Source: CAZYFH01 sp965249175 (lineage in GTDB: Bacteria > Acidobacteriota > Vicinamibacteria > Vicinamibacterales > UBA8438). Taken from it: 64,000 nucleotides of DNA. The stretch spans positions 5,084,001 through 5,148,000 of the forward strand of contig OZ252227.1 of assembly GCA_965249175.1 (NCBI GenBank), given 5' to 3'. The notes under the pieces are model-generated. The model was not told the DNA's origin. It did not search any database and saw only the letters and a list, made by a program, of their open reading frames with translations. A program made the position numbers and the translations under genes. Shown here one piece after another: positions 34,405 to 42,800 of this stretch (positions within the stretch are counted from its first letter, which is position 1; each line of letters begins with the position of its first letter).

Positions 34405-35022
34405 ATGACCACGCTGATCCACGGTGAGGCACGGTCCCGATTGCCGCTGCCCGCAGAACTCGTGGACACGGCAGATCTCATCACGGCGTTTGCGACCCGC
34501 GAGCATCAAGACAGCCTCGACGAACTGCCGCTGGCCGAAGCGCTCCACACGGCCGTTGGCCATCGACCGGACGTGGACGACGCGGTGTCGTTCGAGGCCC
34601 TGCCCCACGTGCGGCAACAGGAGTACTTGAAGGCGGCAGCGGTTGCGCTGCGCCGCCTGTCTCCCGCCTGGGTCGCGATGGCGACACAGATCGCGGTTGC
34701 GGAGACAGACCCGCACACCGTCATCCGGACGTTCCTCTACGTGCTGGAAGGGCTCAAGCCACTGACCAACGGCCAGCGGGTGGAGCTGATGCGGATGGTC
34801 AGCGCGGATGCGCCATGGCACTACGTCGAACTTCAAGGCGCCGGGCACAGCTTCTATGTCGGCCCGTGCTGCTGGACGACGTGGCAGGCGCGGCAGGACT
34901 ACACCGACCAGGGGCGGAGCACGCGTGGCACGGCAGACCTTGAGATCCGCCGCGTGGCCCCGGACAAGCTGCCGTACGGCGCGACGTGTCACGTGTGCGA
35001 TCGCGGATCGGAGGTGGGCTGA
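34405..35022 (+). CDS. hypothetical phage protein
   Basis: 205 residues from ATG 34405. Features are an N-terminal helical region (LVDTADLITAFATREHQDSL), WVAMATQIAVAETDPHTVIR, and a C-terminal part with SFYVGPCCWTTWQAR and GATCHVCDRG, which has four cysteines. It is coupled to the bet-like gene (TGATG). Position suggests a recombination accessory role, but nothing in the sequence proves it. Confidence 0.6.
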   Translation: MTTLIHGEARSRLPLPAELVDTADLITAFATREHQDSLDELPLAEALHTAVGHRPDVDDAVSFEALPHVRQQEYLKAAAVALRRLSPAWVAMATQIAVAETDPHTVIRTFLYVLEGLKPLTNGQRVELMRMVSADAPWHYVELQGAGHSFYVGPCCWTTWQARQDYTDQGRSTRGTADLEIRRVAPDKLPYGATCHVCDRGSEVG

Positions 35023-35915
35023 TGGCGACCCCTGCCGCGCTCGTCGAGCAACCCACCAAGACGCCGACGGCCTTCAACGCCGAGCAACTGAACCTCCTGC
35101 GGCGCACGCTCGCCCCGAACTGCTCGGAGGACGAGTTCAAGTGGTTCGTCGGGCAGTGCAAGCGCACGGGCCTGGATCCGTTCGCGCGCCAAATTTACGC
35201 GATGTCGATCGATGGTCGGCTGTCGATCCAAACGTCGATCGACGGCTTTCGTCTCATCGCGGAACGCTCTCGGCAATACGCCGGCCAGCTCGGGCCGTTC
35301 TGGTGCGGCGACACCGGCGAGTGGAAGGACGTCTGGGTGTCGGGCAATCCCGTGGCCGCTCGGGTGGCGGTGTTGCGGCACGACTTCACGGAGCCGTGCT
35401 GGGCGGTCGCGCGGTTTGAGAGCTACGCGCGCTCGACCCCCATCTGGCGCAAGATGCCCGACTTGATGATCTCGAAGTGCGCCGAGGCGTTGGCGCTCCG
35501 CAAGGCGTTCCCGCAGGAACTCTCTGGGCTCTACACGACGGACGAGATGGCGCAGGCCGGCGGGAACGGTAACGCACACGTACCGACGAAGGAGGAGTTG
35601 GCGCCGACGCCACCGGTGGAGGTGCCAACGGATGCCGACGAGTGGCCGGATGACGTGCATCTGCTCGTGCGGAAGGAGATCAAGAAGGGCCACGGCCAGA
35701 AGGGATCGTGGGTGTTGCTCACCGTCACGACGCATCGCGGCGAGATGTTCGGGACGTTCGACCGTGACATGCAGGACCGGTGCGCGCACGCGCGCACCGC
35801 GCAGATCCCGCAGCGGATCGAGAGCACGCCAGCCACGGACAGCCGCTACGCGCCGCAGATCAAGGCGATGACGGCGTATCAGCCGGGTCCGGACGGCGAG
35901 GAGCAGGCGTTCTGA
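35022..35915 (+). CDS. bet: Bet/RecT-type single-strand annealing protein
   Basis: A 297-residue phage recombinase that anneals complementary single strands. The family core is unmistakable: FNAEQLNLLRRTLAPNCSED, CKRTGLDPFARQIYAMSIDG, SIQTSIDGFRLIAERSRQYA, and KMPDLMISKCAEALALRKAF with PQELSGLYTTDEM. The C-terminal about 100 residues form a variable region. No separate exonuclease gene is next to it; the PD-(D/E)XK protein at 37451 is the only candidate partner. It lies in the early operon. Confidence 0.94.
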   Translation: MATPAALVEQPTKTPTAFNAEQLNLLRRTLAPNCSEDEFKWFVGQCKRTGLDPFARQIYAMSIDGRLSIQTSIDGFRLIAERSRQYAGQLGPFWCGDTGEWKDVWVSGNPVAARVAVLRHDFTEPCWAVARFESYARSTPIWRKMPDLMISKCAEALALRKAFPQELSGLYTTDEMAQAGGNGNAHVPTKEELAPTPPVEVPTDADEWPDDVHLLVRKEIKKGHGQKGSWVLLTVTTHRGEMFGTFDRDMQDRCAHARTAQIPQRIESTPATDSRYAPQIKAMTAYQPGPDGEEQAF

Positions 35916-35916
35916 C

Positions 35917-36255
35917 ATGGAGACGGTGCGGGATCACATCAGGGCGATCCAAACGGAGGTGGGCAGGGGGGACGTCCTGCCCACCCGTGGGAACGAGCTG
36001 CTGATGCGTGCGACGGCGCTTCTTGGGAACGTCACGGACGAGATCCGCGCCGCAGACGCCGCCTACGCCAGCGTCTTGCTCGTGTGCCTGGACTCCGAGG
36101 AACGGGCAAACCGCGCCAAGATCCGCGCCGAGATCACGCCGGAGTTTCAGCGCCGGCAAGAGGCGCGCGATACCAAAGATCTCCTCCGCGAGCTGATCGC
36201 GAGTCTCAAGTACTTCCTGCGGTCACAGCAGGAAGAAATGAGGCTGAGCCGATGA
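35917..36255 (+). CDS. hypothetical helical phage protein
   Basis: 112 residues, almost wholly helical and charged: METVRDHIRAIQTEVGRGDV, RATALLGNVTDEIRAADAAY and KDLLRELIASLKYFLRSQQE. Its arrangement immediately after bet is common in phages for small proteins of unknown role. It starts 1 bp after the bet stop. Confidence 0.6.
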   Translation: METVRDHIRAIQTEVGRGDVLPTRGNELLMRATALLGNVTDEIRAADAAYASVLLVCLDSEERANRAKIRAEITPEFQRRQEARDTKDLLRELIASLKYFLRSQQEEMRLSR

Positions 36256-36305
36256 CGCTCGGCGCGGATCGGGTCGGTTCTCTAACGGACCTGTAGCAGT
36301 GGGTG

Positions 36306-37004
36306 ATGGCCTGGGTACGTATTCACGACGGCGCGACGCGGCACCGGAAGATCTTCACGCTGTCAGACAGGGCATTTCGCATGTGGATTGAAGGACTCTC
36401 GCACGTGCAGGAGGGGCTGACGGACGGGTTCATTCCTGCCTACGCCTTGCGGACCTTCGGCGCGCGGGTGAGCGCCAAGGCGACGACGGAGTTAGTCGCG
36501 GCCGGACTCTGGTCCACGACCGACGGGGGCTACGAGGTCCACGACTACCTCGATTGGAACGAGAGCCGTGACGTCATCACGAAGAAACGTGACGAGGCTC
36601 GTGATCGGGTTCGTCGTTACAGGGAGAAAGAGAAACGCGTTACAGAGCCATTACAACACGCGAACACTCCCAGTGGTGTGTGTGTGGTAGATCGCAACGG
36701 ATCACCGGAACGTGCAGATCCAGCGATCGGCGATGTCGGCAAGTTTCTCAACTGGTATCGGCGCGACGCCTACCCAACCCATAGAAACGGGGCGGTTTAC
36801 GCCGGCAGTGAGCATCTGGACTATGCGGCGGCGAAGCAATTGTGCGAGACGTTCACGCGCGATCAGTTGCACCAAATTGCCACAACGTTCCTCCAGATCC
36901 CGGACGAACGTGAGTCCTTTTTGCGAGGCAAAACGCGCACGGTTCCGATGCTGCGATCGATGGCCAGCGGCATCCATGAGCGGCTGTTGAAGCGAGCGAC
37001 GTGA
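36306..37004 (+). CDS. phage replication-initiation protein (DnaT/replisome-organiser-like)
   Basis: A 232-residue protein. The N-terminal winged helix (MAWVRIHDGATRHRKIFTLS, FRMWIEGLSHVQEGLTDGFI and LVAAGLWSTTDGGYEVHDYL) is the form seen in phage replication organisers. A charged linker (TKKRDEARDRVRRYREKEKR) leads to a C-terminal helical domain. Such proteins bring the host helicase to the phage origin. No helicase gene is present, in line with use of host DnaB. ATG 36306 and the adjacent GTG are both possible. Confidence 0.7.
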   Translation: MAWVRIHDGATRHRKIFTLSDRAFRMWIEGLSHVQEGLTDGFIPAYALRTFGARVSAKATTELVAAGLWSTTDGGYEVHDYLDWNESRDVITKKRDEARDRVRRYREKEKRVTEPLQHANTPSGVCVVDRNGSPERADPAIGDVGKFLNWYRRDAYPTHRNGAVYAGSEHLDYAAAKQLCETFTRDQLHQIATTFLQIPDERESFLRGKTRTVPMLRSMASGIHERLLKRAT

Positions 37005-37414
37005 TGGCCCTGCACCCTGAGAAGAGCCCGCGCCAGATCCGCAAGGAGCGGCGCCAGGACGCCAAGCGCCGCGGCCCGTTTGCGACGGCGGCCCTCACGG
37101 CGTTTGCGGAGGCGCAGACCGCCCGGCGGGATGGCGTGAGCCGGGAGGACTGCGCGAAGGGGATGGCGCTCGTGCTGAAGGACCACTGGCCGCGGCGGCC
37201 GGGCCAGCGCGAGGAACCCTGGCACCACCTGTGCGACGTGTGCCGAGACATCGGCCTGCGCGACGTGTTGGTGACGGAGTCGATCTACGGCGGCGAGGAG
37301 CGGCCCCGGATGGAGCCGTGTGTGTGTGCGAAGGGGCGGGCGTGGCATGAGGCGCACCAGCCGAAGGTGCGGACGCCGCAGACGGTGAGCCAGGACGTGG
37401 CGTCGGGGTGGTAA
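37004..37414 (+). CDS. hypothetical protein with cysteine pairs
   Basis: 136 residues, overlapping the previous stop by one base. The N-terminus is strongly basic (SPRQIRKERRQDAKRRGPFA); the C-terminal half carries HHLCDVCRDIGLRDVL and EPCVCAKGRAWHEAH, likely one zinc site. This resembles small phage zinc proteins that follow replication initiators and may load helicase or bind DNA, but the role is not established. Confidence 0.6.
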   Translation: MALHPEKSPRQIRKERRQDAKRRGPFATAALTAFAEAQTARRDGVSREDCAKGMALVLKDHWPRRPGQREEPWHHLCDVCRDIGLRDVLVTESIYGGEERPRMEPCVCAKGRAWHEAHQPKVRTPQTVSQDVASGW

Positions 37415-37450
37415 GTGGAGGCAGGGAATGACGACGGTGGGGAACACGAC

Positions 37451-37912
37451 ATGACCGTTCACGCTGGGACCATGACCGTGGATCGTGGACCGCACGCCGG
37501 GACGTGCTCGGGTCGCGCGGGAGCGCGGACACAGGGTGTCGCGGTGAAGCTGTCGATGCCGACGCGAAAGTCGCGTATTCCAGGCTGGCTGCGTCGGCGT
37601 GGCTATGAGATGCCGCGCCGCGCCCCACGTCTCGACGCGAACCAGGACGTGATCGTCGACGCGCTCTGCGCGGCGCCCGATGTGTCGGTGTGCTCGCTCG
37701 CGGGCGTGGCGGCGGGCTGTCCGGATCTGCTGGTGGGGATTCGGGGCGTGACGCATCTGGTGGAAGTCAAGGACGGCGCGAAGCCGCCCTCGCGCCGGAC
37801 GCTGACGCCGGAGCAGCGGCGGTGGATCGAGCGGTGGCACGGCGCGCCGGTGGTCGTGCTCACGGACGACGCCACGGCGCGGGCCTGGGTGCGGCGAGAG
37901 GAGCGCAAATGA
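37451..37912 (+). CDS. PD-(D/E)XK (VRR-NUC-like) nuclease
   Basis: The core reads LDANQDVIVDALCAAPDVSV, then GCPDLLVGIRGVTHLVEVKD and PPSRRTLTPEQRRWIERWHG: an Asp followed by E-V-K, the metal-binding signature of the VRR-NUC branch of Holliday-junction-resolvase-like nucleases. The start is uncertain: ATG 37451 gives an N-terminal extension with no homology that I see, and the real start may be near 37610 (MPRRAPRLD). It could act with the Bet protein. Confidence 0.75.
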   Translation: MTVHAGTMTVDRGPHAGTCSGRAGARTQGVAVKLSMPTRKSRIPGWLRRRGYEMPRRAPRLDANQDVIVDALCAAPDVSVCSLAGVAAGCPDLLVGIRGVTHLVEVKDGAKPPSRRTLTPEQRRWIERWHGAPVVVLTDDATARAWVRREERK

Positions 37913-38163
37913 CGGGGACGACACACGCGGAGTTCACACGGCAACAACAGAGTGCACGAGAGCGGGCCGCCATCCTACGGCGGGCGCGGGCAGCCCTGGC
38001 CGACATCGAGCAGTACTTCGTCGATGTCGCGTCGTGGAATGACAACGCCACGGCGCGCCAGGAAGGCTGCGACCCGATCGATCCTGACCCGGATGGCCGA
38101 ATGGGCCGCATGCGGGACGGCCTCACGCGCATGCTGGCCGCCGAAGGCCAGCGCACAGGCTAG
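37909..38163 (+). CDS. small hypothetical phage protein
   Basis: 84 residues, helical: REFTRQQQSARERAAIL-like start (EFTRQQQSARERAAILRRAR) and a conserved-looking end (DPDPDGRMGRMRDGLTRMLA). The ATG overlaps the nuclease stop by 4 bases. Function unknown. Confidence 0.55.
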   Translation: MTGTTHAEFTRQQQSARERAAILRRARAALADIEQYFVDVASWNDNATARQEGCDPIDPDPDGRMGRMRDGLTRMLAAEGQRTG

Positions 38164-38190
38164 GGAACCGGGGTTTCGAGTGGCCGATGC

Positions 38191-38379
38191 ATGACATGCG
38201 CGTACTACAACGAGCACGAGCCGTATGCCGCGCAGTGGCTCCGGAACCTGATCGGCCATCCTGTCGCTGTGTGGCGCCGACCGGGAGTATGCCGAGCAAG
38301 GAGCCCCATGAGCGAGCCGTGGGCGGAGTGGATCAAGACGCGGGCCACAACGCTGTCTAGGCGGTCGGTGGTGGAGTGA
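38191..38379 (+). pseudogene. N-terminal scrap of a cytosine DNA methyltransferase
   Basis: The first about 22 residues, MTCAYYNEHEPYAAQWLRNL, match the beginning of phage-encoded C5-cytosine methylases of the MT-A-Y-Y-N-E-x-x-P-x-A-A-x-W-L-R type. After that the reading changes to unrelated sequence and stops, so the catalytic domain is gone. A short relic of a replaced gene. Confidence 0.5.
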
Positions 38380-38486
38380 GTGATCAGGTAGAGCAGCAGG
38401 GCCGGCGTGCCATAATCGAAAACGTAGGGACAATCCTCCAGCGATGCCGGAGATTGGCAAGCTGGACCGAGAGAGGAGAGGAGCGT

Positions 38487-38732
38487 ATGCCTCCAATGGC
38501 TCGGCGCGCGCCCGCCGTGGCGTGGCGCGCCGAAATCGAAGTAGATGACGGGCGACTGCTCGTGGGTGACCTCAACAAATACAGCTTCTATCCGACACGA
38601 GATGAGCTGCGGCTGTACCTCACGAAAGACGACCTCACGGCTGTTGCCAACGCGATGCACCTGAACGACGTTGACCGCGTCGCGCTGAGCATTCCGCTAG
38701 CGACAGAGTCGGTCTGCGTCAACCTTGGGTAG
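38487..38732 (+). CDS. small hypothetical protein
   Basis: 81 residues from ATG 38487, chosen for the repeated GAGAGGAGAGGAG purine site just upstream. AVAWRAEIEVDDGRLLVGDL and KYSFYPTRDELRLYLTKDDL suggest a small folded beta protein. No relative recognised. Confidence 0.5.
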   Translation: MPPMARRAPAVAWRAEIEVDDGRLLVGDLNKYSFYPTRDELRLYLTKDDLTAVANAMHLNDVDRVALSIPLATESVCVNLG

Positions 38733-38777
38733 CTCGCACACGTCTACGGAAACAAGGAAGACGGACATGAGTGGGTG

Positions 38778-39149
38778 ATGCCATTCTCGCCACAGCGTTC
38801 CTGTCCACGCTGCGGCCGACTCATCCGTGAGCGACGCTGTCGGCACTGCGAACGGGAACGCCAACGGGCGCGCCCAACGCCAGCCCAACGGGGCTATGGC
38901 GCCAACTGGAGGATGCAGTCGAAGCTGTTTCTGGCGAGGCCGGAGAACCGGCGCTGCGTGATGTGCGGTGGGCCGGCGACCTTGGTGGATCACATTCGGG
39001 CGCCGAAGGGCAACCGGGCACTGTTCTGGGATCTGCTCGATTCGGAACGGGTGCGGTGCCCTGGTCGAGCCCAGCGGGACGCAGGAGACGCACCGCTGGC
39101 CGCACGGCGCGGTGACGAAACGGGTGCAGTGTGGCGCCGGCGGCGATGA
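38778..39149 (+). pseudogene. HNH endonuclease, C-terminus lost
   Basis: RSCPRCGRLIRERRCRHCER gives the zinc knuckle and YGANWRMQSKLFLARPENRR and CVMCGGPATLVDHIRAPKGN the start of the HNH (DHI) core. After LFWDL the sequence leaves the family, and the second half of the HNH motif (the downstream C-x-x-C and the last His) is missing. A later HNH gene at 43488 is intact. Confidence 0.65.
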
Positions 39150-39331
39150 CACGCACGAAGGCGATTGCGATGGCCGTGCAGCAGGCGCTAGCGGCGCAGC
39201 ACACGACGATTGACCGCGCCGACGATGCGGATACGATCATCATTGAGGTTCGACTCCGGCATGGCCACTATCGACCACGGAAGGTGCTGGTGCGCGTGGA
39301 GACGATCCTCGCGACTCCTTGTAACGGCTGA
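39146..39331 (+). CDS. small hypothetical protein
   Basis: 61 residues from ATG 39146: TRTKAIAMAVQQALAAQHTT and TIIIEVRLRHGHYRPRKVLV. The alternating helix and strand pattern with a basic end suggests a nucleic-acid-binding peptide. Last rightward gene before the convergent toxin-antitoxin pair. Confidence 0.45.
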   Translation: MTRTKAIAMAVQQALAAQHTTIDRADDADTIIIEVRLRHGHYRPRKVLVRVETILATPCNG

Positions 39332-39341
39332 AAGGATTTCC

Positions 39342-39680
39342 CTAATTGGTAGCCACGTCGCCGTCTTCATCCTCGAATCGGAACTGTGTAATCCGCACGT
39401 CGCCGTCTGGAAACCGAGCCACAATATCCAGTTGTCCGCCCATGGCCTCGATGTAGGAGGCGAGCGTGCTGACGTACATGTCGGTGCGGTGTTCGATCTT
39501 CGAGATTTCTGCCTGGTTCTTCTCCAGGGTCACGGCGAGCTGTTGTTGGGTCTTCTGTCTCGCGGTTCGGAGTTCCTGGAGGGGCATCTCCGCCAGGAGC
39601 TGGGCCGTTCGCTTCCGCACCCGTTCCACCCGCGCTGGCTCCATGGCGTGTTCAAGCTCTGTGAAGTTCCGTCGCGGCAT
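39342..39680 (-). CDS. XRE-type antitoxin
   Basis: 112 residues with an N-terminal helix (LEHAMEPARVERVRKRTAQL) and a helix-turn-helix (RTARQKTQQQLAVTLEKNQA, EISKIEHRTDMYVSTLASYI), the usual layout of antitoxins paired with HigB/Gp49-type toxins. It overlaps the toxin stop by one base (TGATG). Confidence 0.85.
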   Translation of the reverse strand: MPRRNFTELEHAMEPARVERVRKRTAQLLAEMPLQELRTARQKTQQQLAVTLEKNQAEISKIEHRTDMYVSTLASYIEAMGGQLDIVARFPDGDVRITQFRFEDEDGDVATN

Positions 39681-40039
39681 CAGATCAGTCCCTCCTTCTG
39701 CAGTTCCTCGATGACGGCGTCGTAGAGGTTCTCCGCCGCCGGCACGGCCGTCTCATACCAGCGGTCGTCACTCGTCTTGTTTCCACCGAGCAGCAGCACC
39801 GCCGTCCGCCGTGGGTCGAAGGCATAGAGCACCCGGTAGGGATCGCCCTGATGCTGAATCCGGAGCTCTCGCATGTGCGCGTGTCTGGACCCCTGAATCC
39901 CGGATGAGTAGGGAAACCGGAGCCGCGGTCCTTCGCTGCGGAGCAACCCCACGACGACCGCCACCGACTCCTGCGCGGCCTCAGCCAGGCTGTTCCACCA
40001 AGTTCCAAACTCATCGGTGAACTCAACCTCCCAGTCCAT
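39680..40039 (-). CDS. HigB/Gp49-like toxin
   Basis: 119 residues from ATG 40039. VEFTDEFGTWWNSLAEAAQE, GPRLRFPYSSGIQGSRHAHM and RELRIQHQGDPYRVLYAFDP with RRTAVLLLGGNKTSDDRWYE are typical of phage Gp49/HigB-like RelE-fold toxins. Upstream (40040-40085) is AT-rich, a likely promoter and operator. The pair is transcribed against the phage genes around it. Confidence 0.9.
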   Translation of the reverse strand: MDWEVEFTDEFGTWWNSLAEAAQESVAVVVGLLRSEGPRLRFPYSSGIQGSRHAHMRELRIQHQGDPYRVLYAFDPRRTAVLLLGGNKTSDDRWYETAVPAAENLYDAVIEELQKEGLI

Positions 40040-40147
40040 GAGTAAATAATACCTTTTACAGAATATTCTGTCAAGTGAATAATTCATGGTCCGAGAGATG
40101 CACTAGACTAGAGGCACAAGACGACGTTCGCGCCGGCCGAAGTGAGC

Positions 40148-40187
40148 AGCCCGGCATCCTGCCTGACCGCAGGGTGTCGGGCTTTTG
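40148..40187 (+). terminator. long hairpin with T run
   Basis: AGCCCGGCATCCTGC (40148-40162), loop CTGACC, GCAGGGTGTCGGGCT (40169-40183) pair over 15 bp with two G-U pairs, followed by TTTTGTGTTG. It stands alone between the toxin-antitoxin pair and the exported-protein cluster and may end or attenuate transcription into that cluster. Confidence 0.65.
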
Positions 40188-40214
40188 TGTTGTGCGGCGC
40201 GACAGGAGACAGGC

Positions 40215-40730
40215 ATGCACACACCATGGATGACGCGCCTCGTCGTGGGGCTCGGGGTGCTGGCGCTGGCGGGCCCGGCCGCCGCTCAGAGCCTCGGCGT
40301 GGGCGGCGCGGCGTCGGCGACGCACGTCGGCGGCATGGCGGTCGCTGACCACGGTGGGGGGTGGGTCGCGTTCGACCGGCCGCTCTCGCCGCACGTCTCG
40401 CTGGGCGGCTCGCTCGGCCTCGTCAGTGGCGCCCGCACGTACTGGGAGTCGCAGGCCCGGACGTACGTGCGGTTCACGGGAGGCGACGGGCCGGTGCGGC
40501 CCTATGCGCAGTACAGCGTCGGGCTGGGGCGGCGGCATACCACGACCGCGGCGGAGGCCCTGACGTCGACCGTCGGCTACGCGGGTCCGGGCGGCGGGCT
40601 GCTGTTCACCATCGGGACGACGCCCTGGTCGCTGATCACCGGCGTCGATCTGTCCGGGCCCCGCCTGGGCGGCTTCACGGCGACCGAGGACCTCCGGGTC
40701 ACGGTGGGGTTTGTGCGGAGCCTGCGATGA
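40215..40730 (+). CDS. exported beta-barrel-like protein
   Basis: 171 residues from ATG 40215, with AGGAGA upstream. A signal peptide (RLVVGLGVLALAGPAAAQSL) is cleaved probably after AAAQ. The mature part is glycine- and aromatic-rich with alternating residues (SLGGSLGLVSGARTYWESQA, RPYAQYSVGLGRRHTTTAAE, GGFTATEDLRVTVGFVRSLR), ending in an aromatic-containing strand like small outer-membrane barrels. First of a four-gene cargo run. A surface role, for example receptor blocking in the lysogen, is a guess. Confidence 0.65.
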   Translation: MHTPWMTRLVVGLGVLALAGPAAAQSLGVGGAASATHVGGMAVADHGGGWVAFDRPLSPHVSLGGSLGLVSGARTYWESQARTYVRFTGGDGPVRPYAQYSVGLGRRHTTTAAEALTSTVGYAGPGGGLLFTIGTTPWSLITGVDLSGPRLGGFTATEDLRVTVGFVRSLR

Positions 40731-41524
40731 CCCCAGCGATGACACATACGGGGGCCTATGTGTCGGGCGTGCTGATCGCCTGCGTGCTGGCAGGCTGTCA
40801 GCGGGGCAATCCGCTGGAGCCGACGCCGCCGCTCCTCCCGGAGCTGCCGGGGCACACCGAGCGCGACCACACGGGCCGCGACCACGACCACCCCGTGCTG
40901 ACCGTCACGATTCGGTGCGAGACGCACGACTGCGCCAGCCTGCGGCCCCGCGCGCGCGTCACGCTGCGGGCCACGGTGACCGGCGATGGCAGCGGCCACT
41001 ACGGCTATCGGTGGTCGGCGAGTGCCGGCACGCTCTACGGCTCGCCCGGCCGCGACGGCACCATGCGCTGGGTGGCGCCCCGGCAGGCGGGGCCACACTA
41101 CGTGACCGTGCTCGTGTCGGACACCGTGCTGACCGAGATGCTCCCCGTCGAGGAAGAGATCACGGTCGTGGTCGCCGCCGACCCGGAGCCGGACCCCGAT
41201 TCCGATCCAGACTCGACGGCTCCGGCCGCCTTGACGGTGACGGCGTCGCCGGCGACGGTGGCGGCCGGCGGGCTGGCCGTGTACCTGCGCGCCAATCAGC
41301 CCGCGCGGTGGACGCGGCGTACGGGGGCCGTGACGGGCTTCTGGTGTGTCACGGGGCCCGACACGGCCTGTAAGGGCACGGACGACACCGGCGCCCAGGC
41401 GGGCCGCGAGGTCCGGTGGCGGGCCGACTCGACGTCGCCCGCCGGCATGGCCGTCTTTCAGGCGACCGCCGGCGGTCAGTCACGCACGGTCACGGTGACC
41501 GTGACGATTGCAGACGGCGGGTGA
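40727..41524 (+). CDS. lipoprotein with Ig-like domains
   Basis: 265 residues; the ATG overlaps the previous stop by 4 bases. A lipoprotein signal peptide (GVLIACVLAGCQRG) has a perfect lipobox with Cys about residue 25. It is followed by a His/Asp-rich linker (TERDHTGRDHDHPVLT), a PKD/Ig-like stretch (SGHYGYRWSASAGTLYGSPG), an acidic spacer rich in Asp-Pro (ADPEPDPDSDPDSTAP) and a second Ig-like repeat. It should be anchored in the outer or inner membrane. No enzymatic domain. Confidence 0.75.
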   Translation: MTPAMTHTGAYVSGVLIACVLAGCQRGNPLEPTPPLLPELPGHTERDHTGRDHDHPVLTVTIRCETHDCASLRPRARVTLRATVTGDGSGHYGYRWSASAGTLYGSPGRDGTMRWVAPRQAGPHYVTVLVSDTVLTEMLPVEEEITVVVAADPEPDPDSDPDSTAPAALTVTASPATVAAGGLAVYLRANQPARWTRRTGAVTGFWCVTGPDTACKGTDDTGAQAGREVRWRADSTSPAGMAVFQATAGGQSRTVTVTVTIADGG

Positions 41525-41525
41525 G

Positions 41526-42122
41526 GTGGTCGTGCGGAGATCAAAGACAACGGCGACGGTGAGGCGGGGCCGCTGGCGACCCTGGGCACGCGGCCTTGGC
41601 GTCGTGGTGGTCGGCGGCGTGTGCCTCGGGGCCACGCCGCCGACCCCCCACTGGCGCGGCCTGGTCGTGGCGCCGGAGGTGCGCTGCGCCCCCTACGACG
41701 CCGACGACTATCGCTACCCCGCGTCGGTGGAAGCCCGGATTGTCGCGGCGTTGGGCGGCGTCTATGGCCCCTACACCGGCCGGTGGTTTGCCTCGCCGCG
41801 CGAGACCGACATCGAGCACCTCGTGGCCAGGTCCGAGGCGCACGACAGCGGCCTCTGCGCCGCCGACGCCGCGACCCGGCGGCGGTTCGCCCGCGACCTG
41901 CGCAACCTGACGCTGGCGGGCCCGACGGTGAACCGGCACCAGAAGCGCGACCAGGACGCGGCCGAGTGGCTGCCCGCGCGGAACCGGTGTTGGTTCGCCG
42001 GGCGGGTGGTCGCGGTGCGGCGGGCGTACGGCTTGACGATCGACCGGCGGGAAGCGGACGCCGTGGAGACCGTGCTGGCCGGCTGCGCGTCCACCGCGCT
42101 CGTGCGCGAGGCCCGGCCGTGA
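41526..42122 (+). CDS. exported HNH nuclease (DUF1524/GmrSD-C type)
   Basis: 198 residues from GTG 41526 (a GTG at 41532 is possible). An N-terminal hydrophobic segment (GLGVVVVGGVCLGATPP) is a signal peptide or anchor. The nuclease core is RETDIEHLVARSEAHDSGLC, then DLRNLTLAGPTVNRHQKRDQ and DAAEWLPARNRCWFAGRVVA, with the His of IEHLV and the Asn/His of VNRHQK as metal-site residues. Similar secreted nucleases occur in soil bacteria and their phages. An exported DNase between a lipoprotein and a hydrolase is unusual. Confidence 0.8.
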   Translation: MVVRRSKTTATVRRGRWRPWARGLGVVVVGGVCLGATPPTPHWRGLVVAPEVRCAPYDADDYRYPASVEARIVAALGGVYGPYTGRWFASPRETDIEHLVARSEAHDSGLCAADAATRRRFARDLRNLTLAGPTVNRHQKRDQDAAEWLPARNRCWFAGRVVAVRRAYGLTIDRREADAVETVLAGCASTALVREARP

Positions 42123-42787
42123 TGCAGCGGTTGGTGCCGATTGCCGGCACCTGGGCTCGGGCGCGCCATGACCACGCCCAGGCGTGGTATCGGACAGGCT
42201 CGCCCTTCGACCGACGCATGATCCGGCACGGCTATCAGCGGGTCGAGCAGGACCGGGACCCGACGACGCCGGATGACGGCTTCTGGTCGGGCGACGTCAA
42301 TGGCCTGCTCCTCCAGCGCCTCGCGTGGTGGCGGGACCACCATCCGGCGTGGCGCACCGGCGGCGAGACGCTCCGACAGTTCCTCCGCGTCCGCATGCGC
42401 GAGCTCGGCGCGGCGGGTGGCGTCACGATCGTCGCCCACAGCCACGGCGGGCAGGTGCTCGCCTACGCGGTGGCCGCGCTTTCTGAGCACACCCGCGCGG
42501 CGCTGGGGCCGATCCACGTCGTGACGGTCGACATGCCCGTCCGTCGGGATATGGCCGGCATCTATGCGCAGGCGCGGGCGGCGTGCGACGCCTGGACGCA
42601 TCTCTACAGCCAGCGCTGGCGCTGGAGCAGCCGGTTCCGGTTCTTCGGCAACCGCTTCGGCGCCCGCACGCTCGACGTCGCGGACCACAACATCGAGGTC
42701 ACCGGTGGCCACAGTGGGTGTCTGAGCGATCCGCGCCACATGGACCAGTGGGACGCGATTCTGCCGGCGCTGCAGGCGGCCGCGTGA
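42122..42787 (+). CDS. alpha/beta-hydrolase (esterase/lipase-like)
   Basis: 221 residues. The nucleophile elbow is GVTIVAHSHGGQVLAYAVAA (Ser in AHSHGG), with a likely Asp in VVTVDMPVRRDM and His in the C-terminal VTGGHSGCLSD. The N-terminus (LVPIAGTWARARHDHAQAWY) holds the oxyanion-hole stretch, and DDGFWSGDVNGLLLQRLAWW is a cap region. There is no signal peptide, so it works in the cytoplasm or is released at lysis. Possible lysis esterase acting on envelope lipids, or a cargo enzyme. It overlaps the nuclease stop (TGATG). Confidence 0.75.
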   Translation: MQRLVPIAGTWARARHDHAQAWYRTGSPFDRRMIRHGYQRVEQDRDPTTPDDGFWSGDVNGLLLQRLAWWRDHHPAWRTGGETLRQFLRVRMRELGAAGGVTIVAHSHGGQVLAYAVAALSEHTRAALGPIHVVTVDMPVRRDMAGIYAQARAACDAWTHLYSQRWRWSSRFRFFGNRFGARTLDVADHNIEVTGGHSGCLSDPRHMDQWDAILPALQAAA

Positions 42788-42800
42788 GCGCGCAGGCGCG

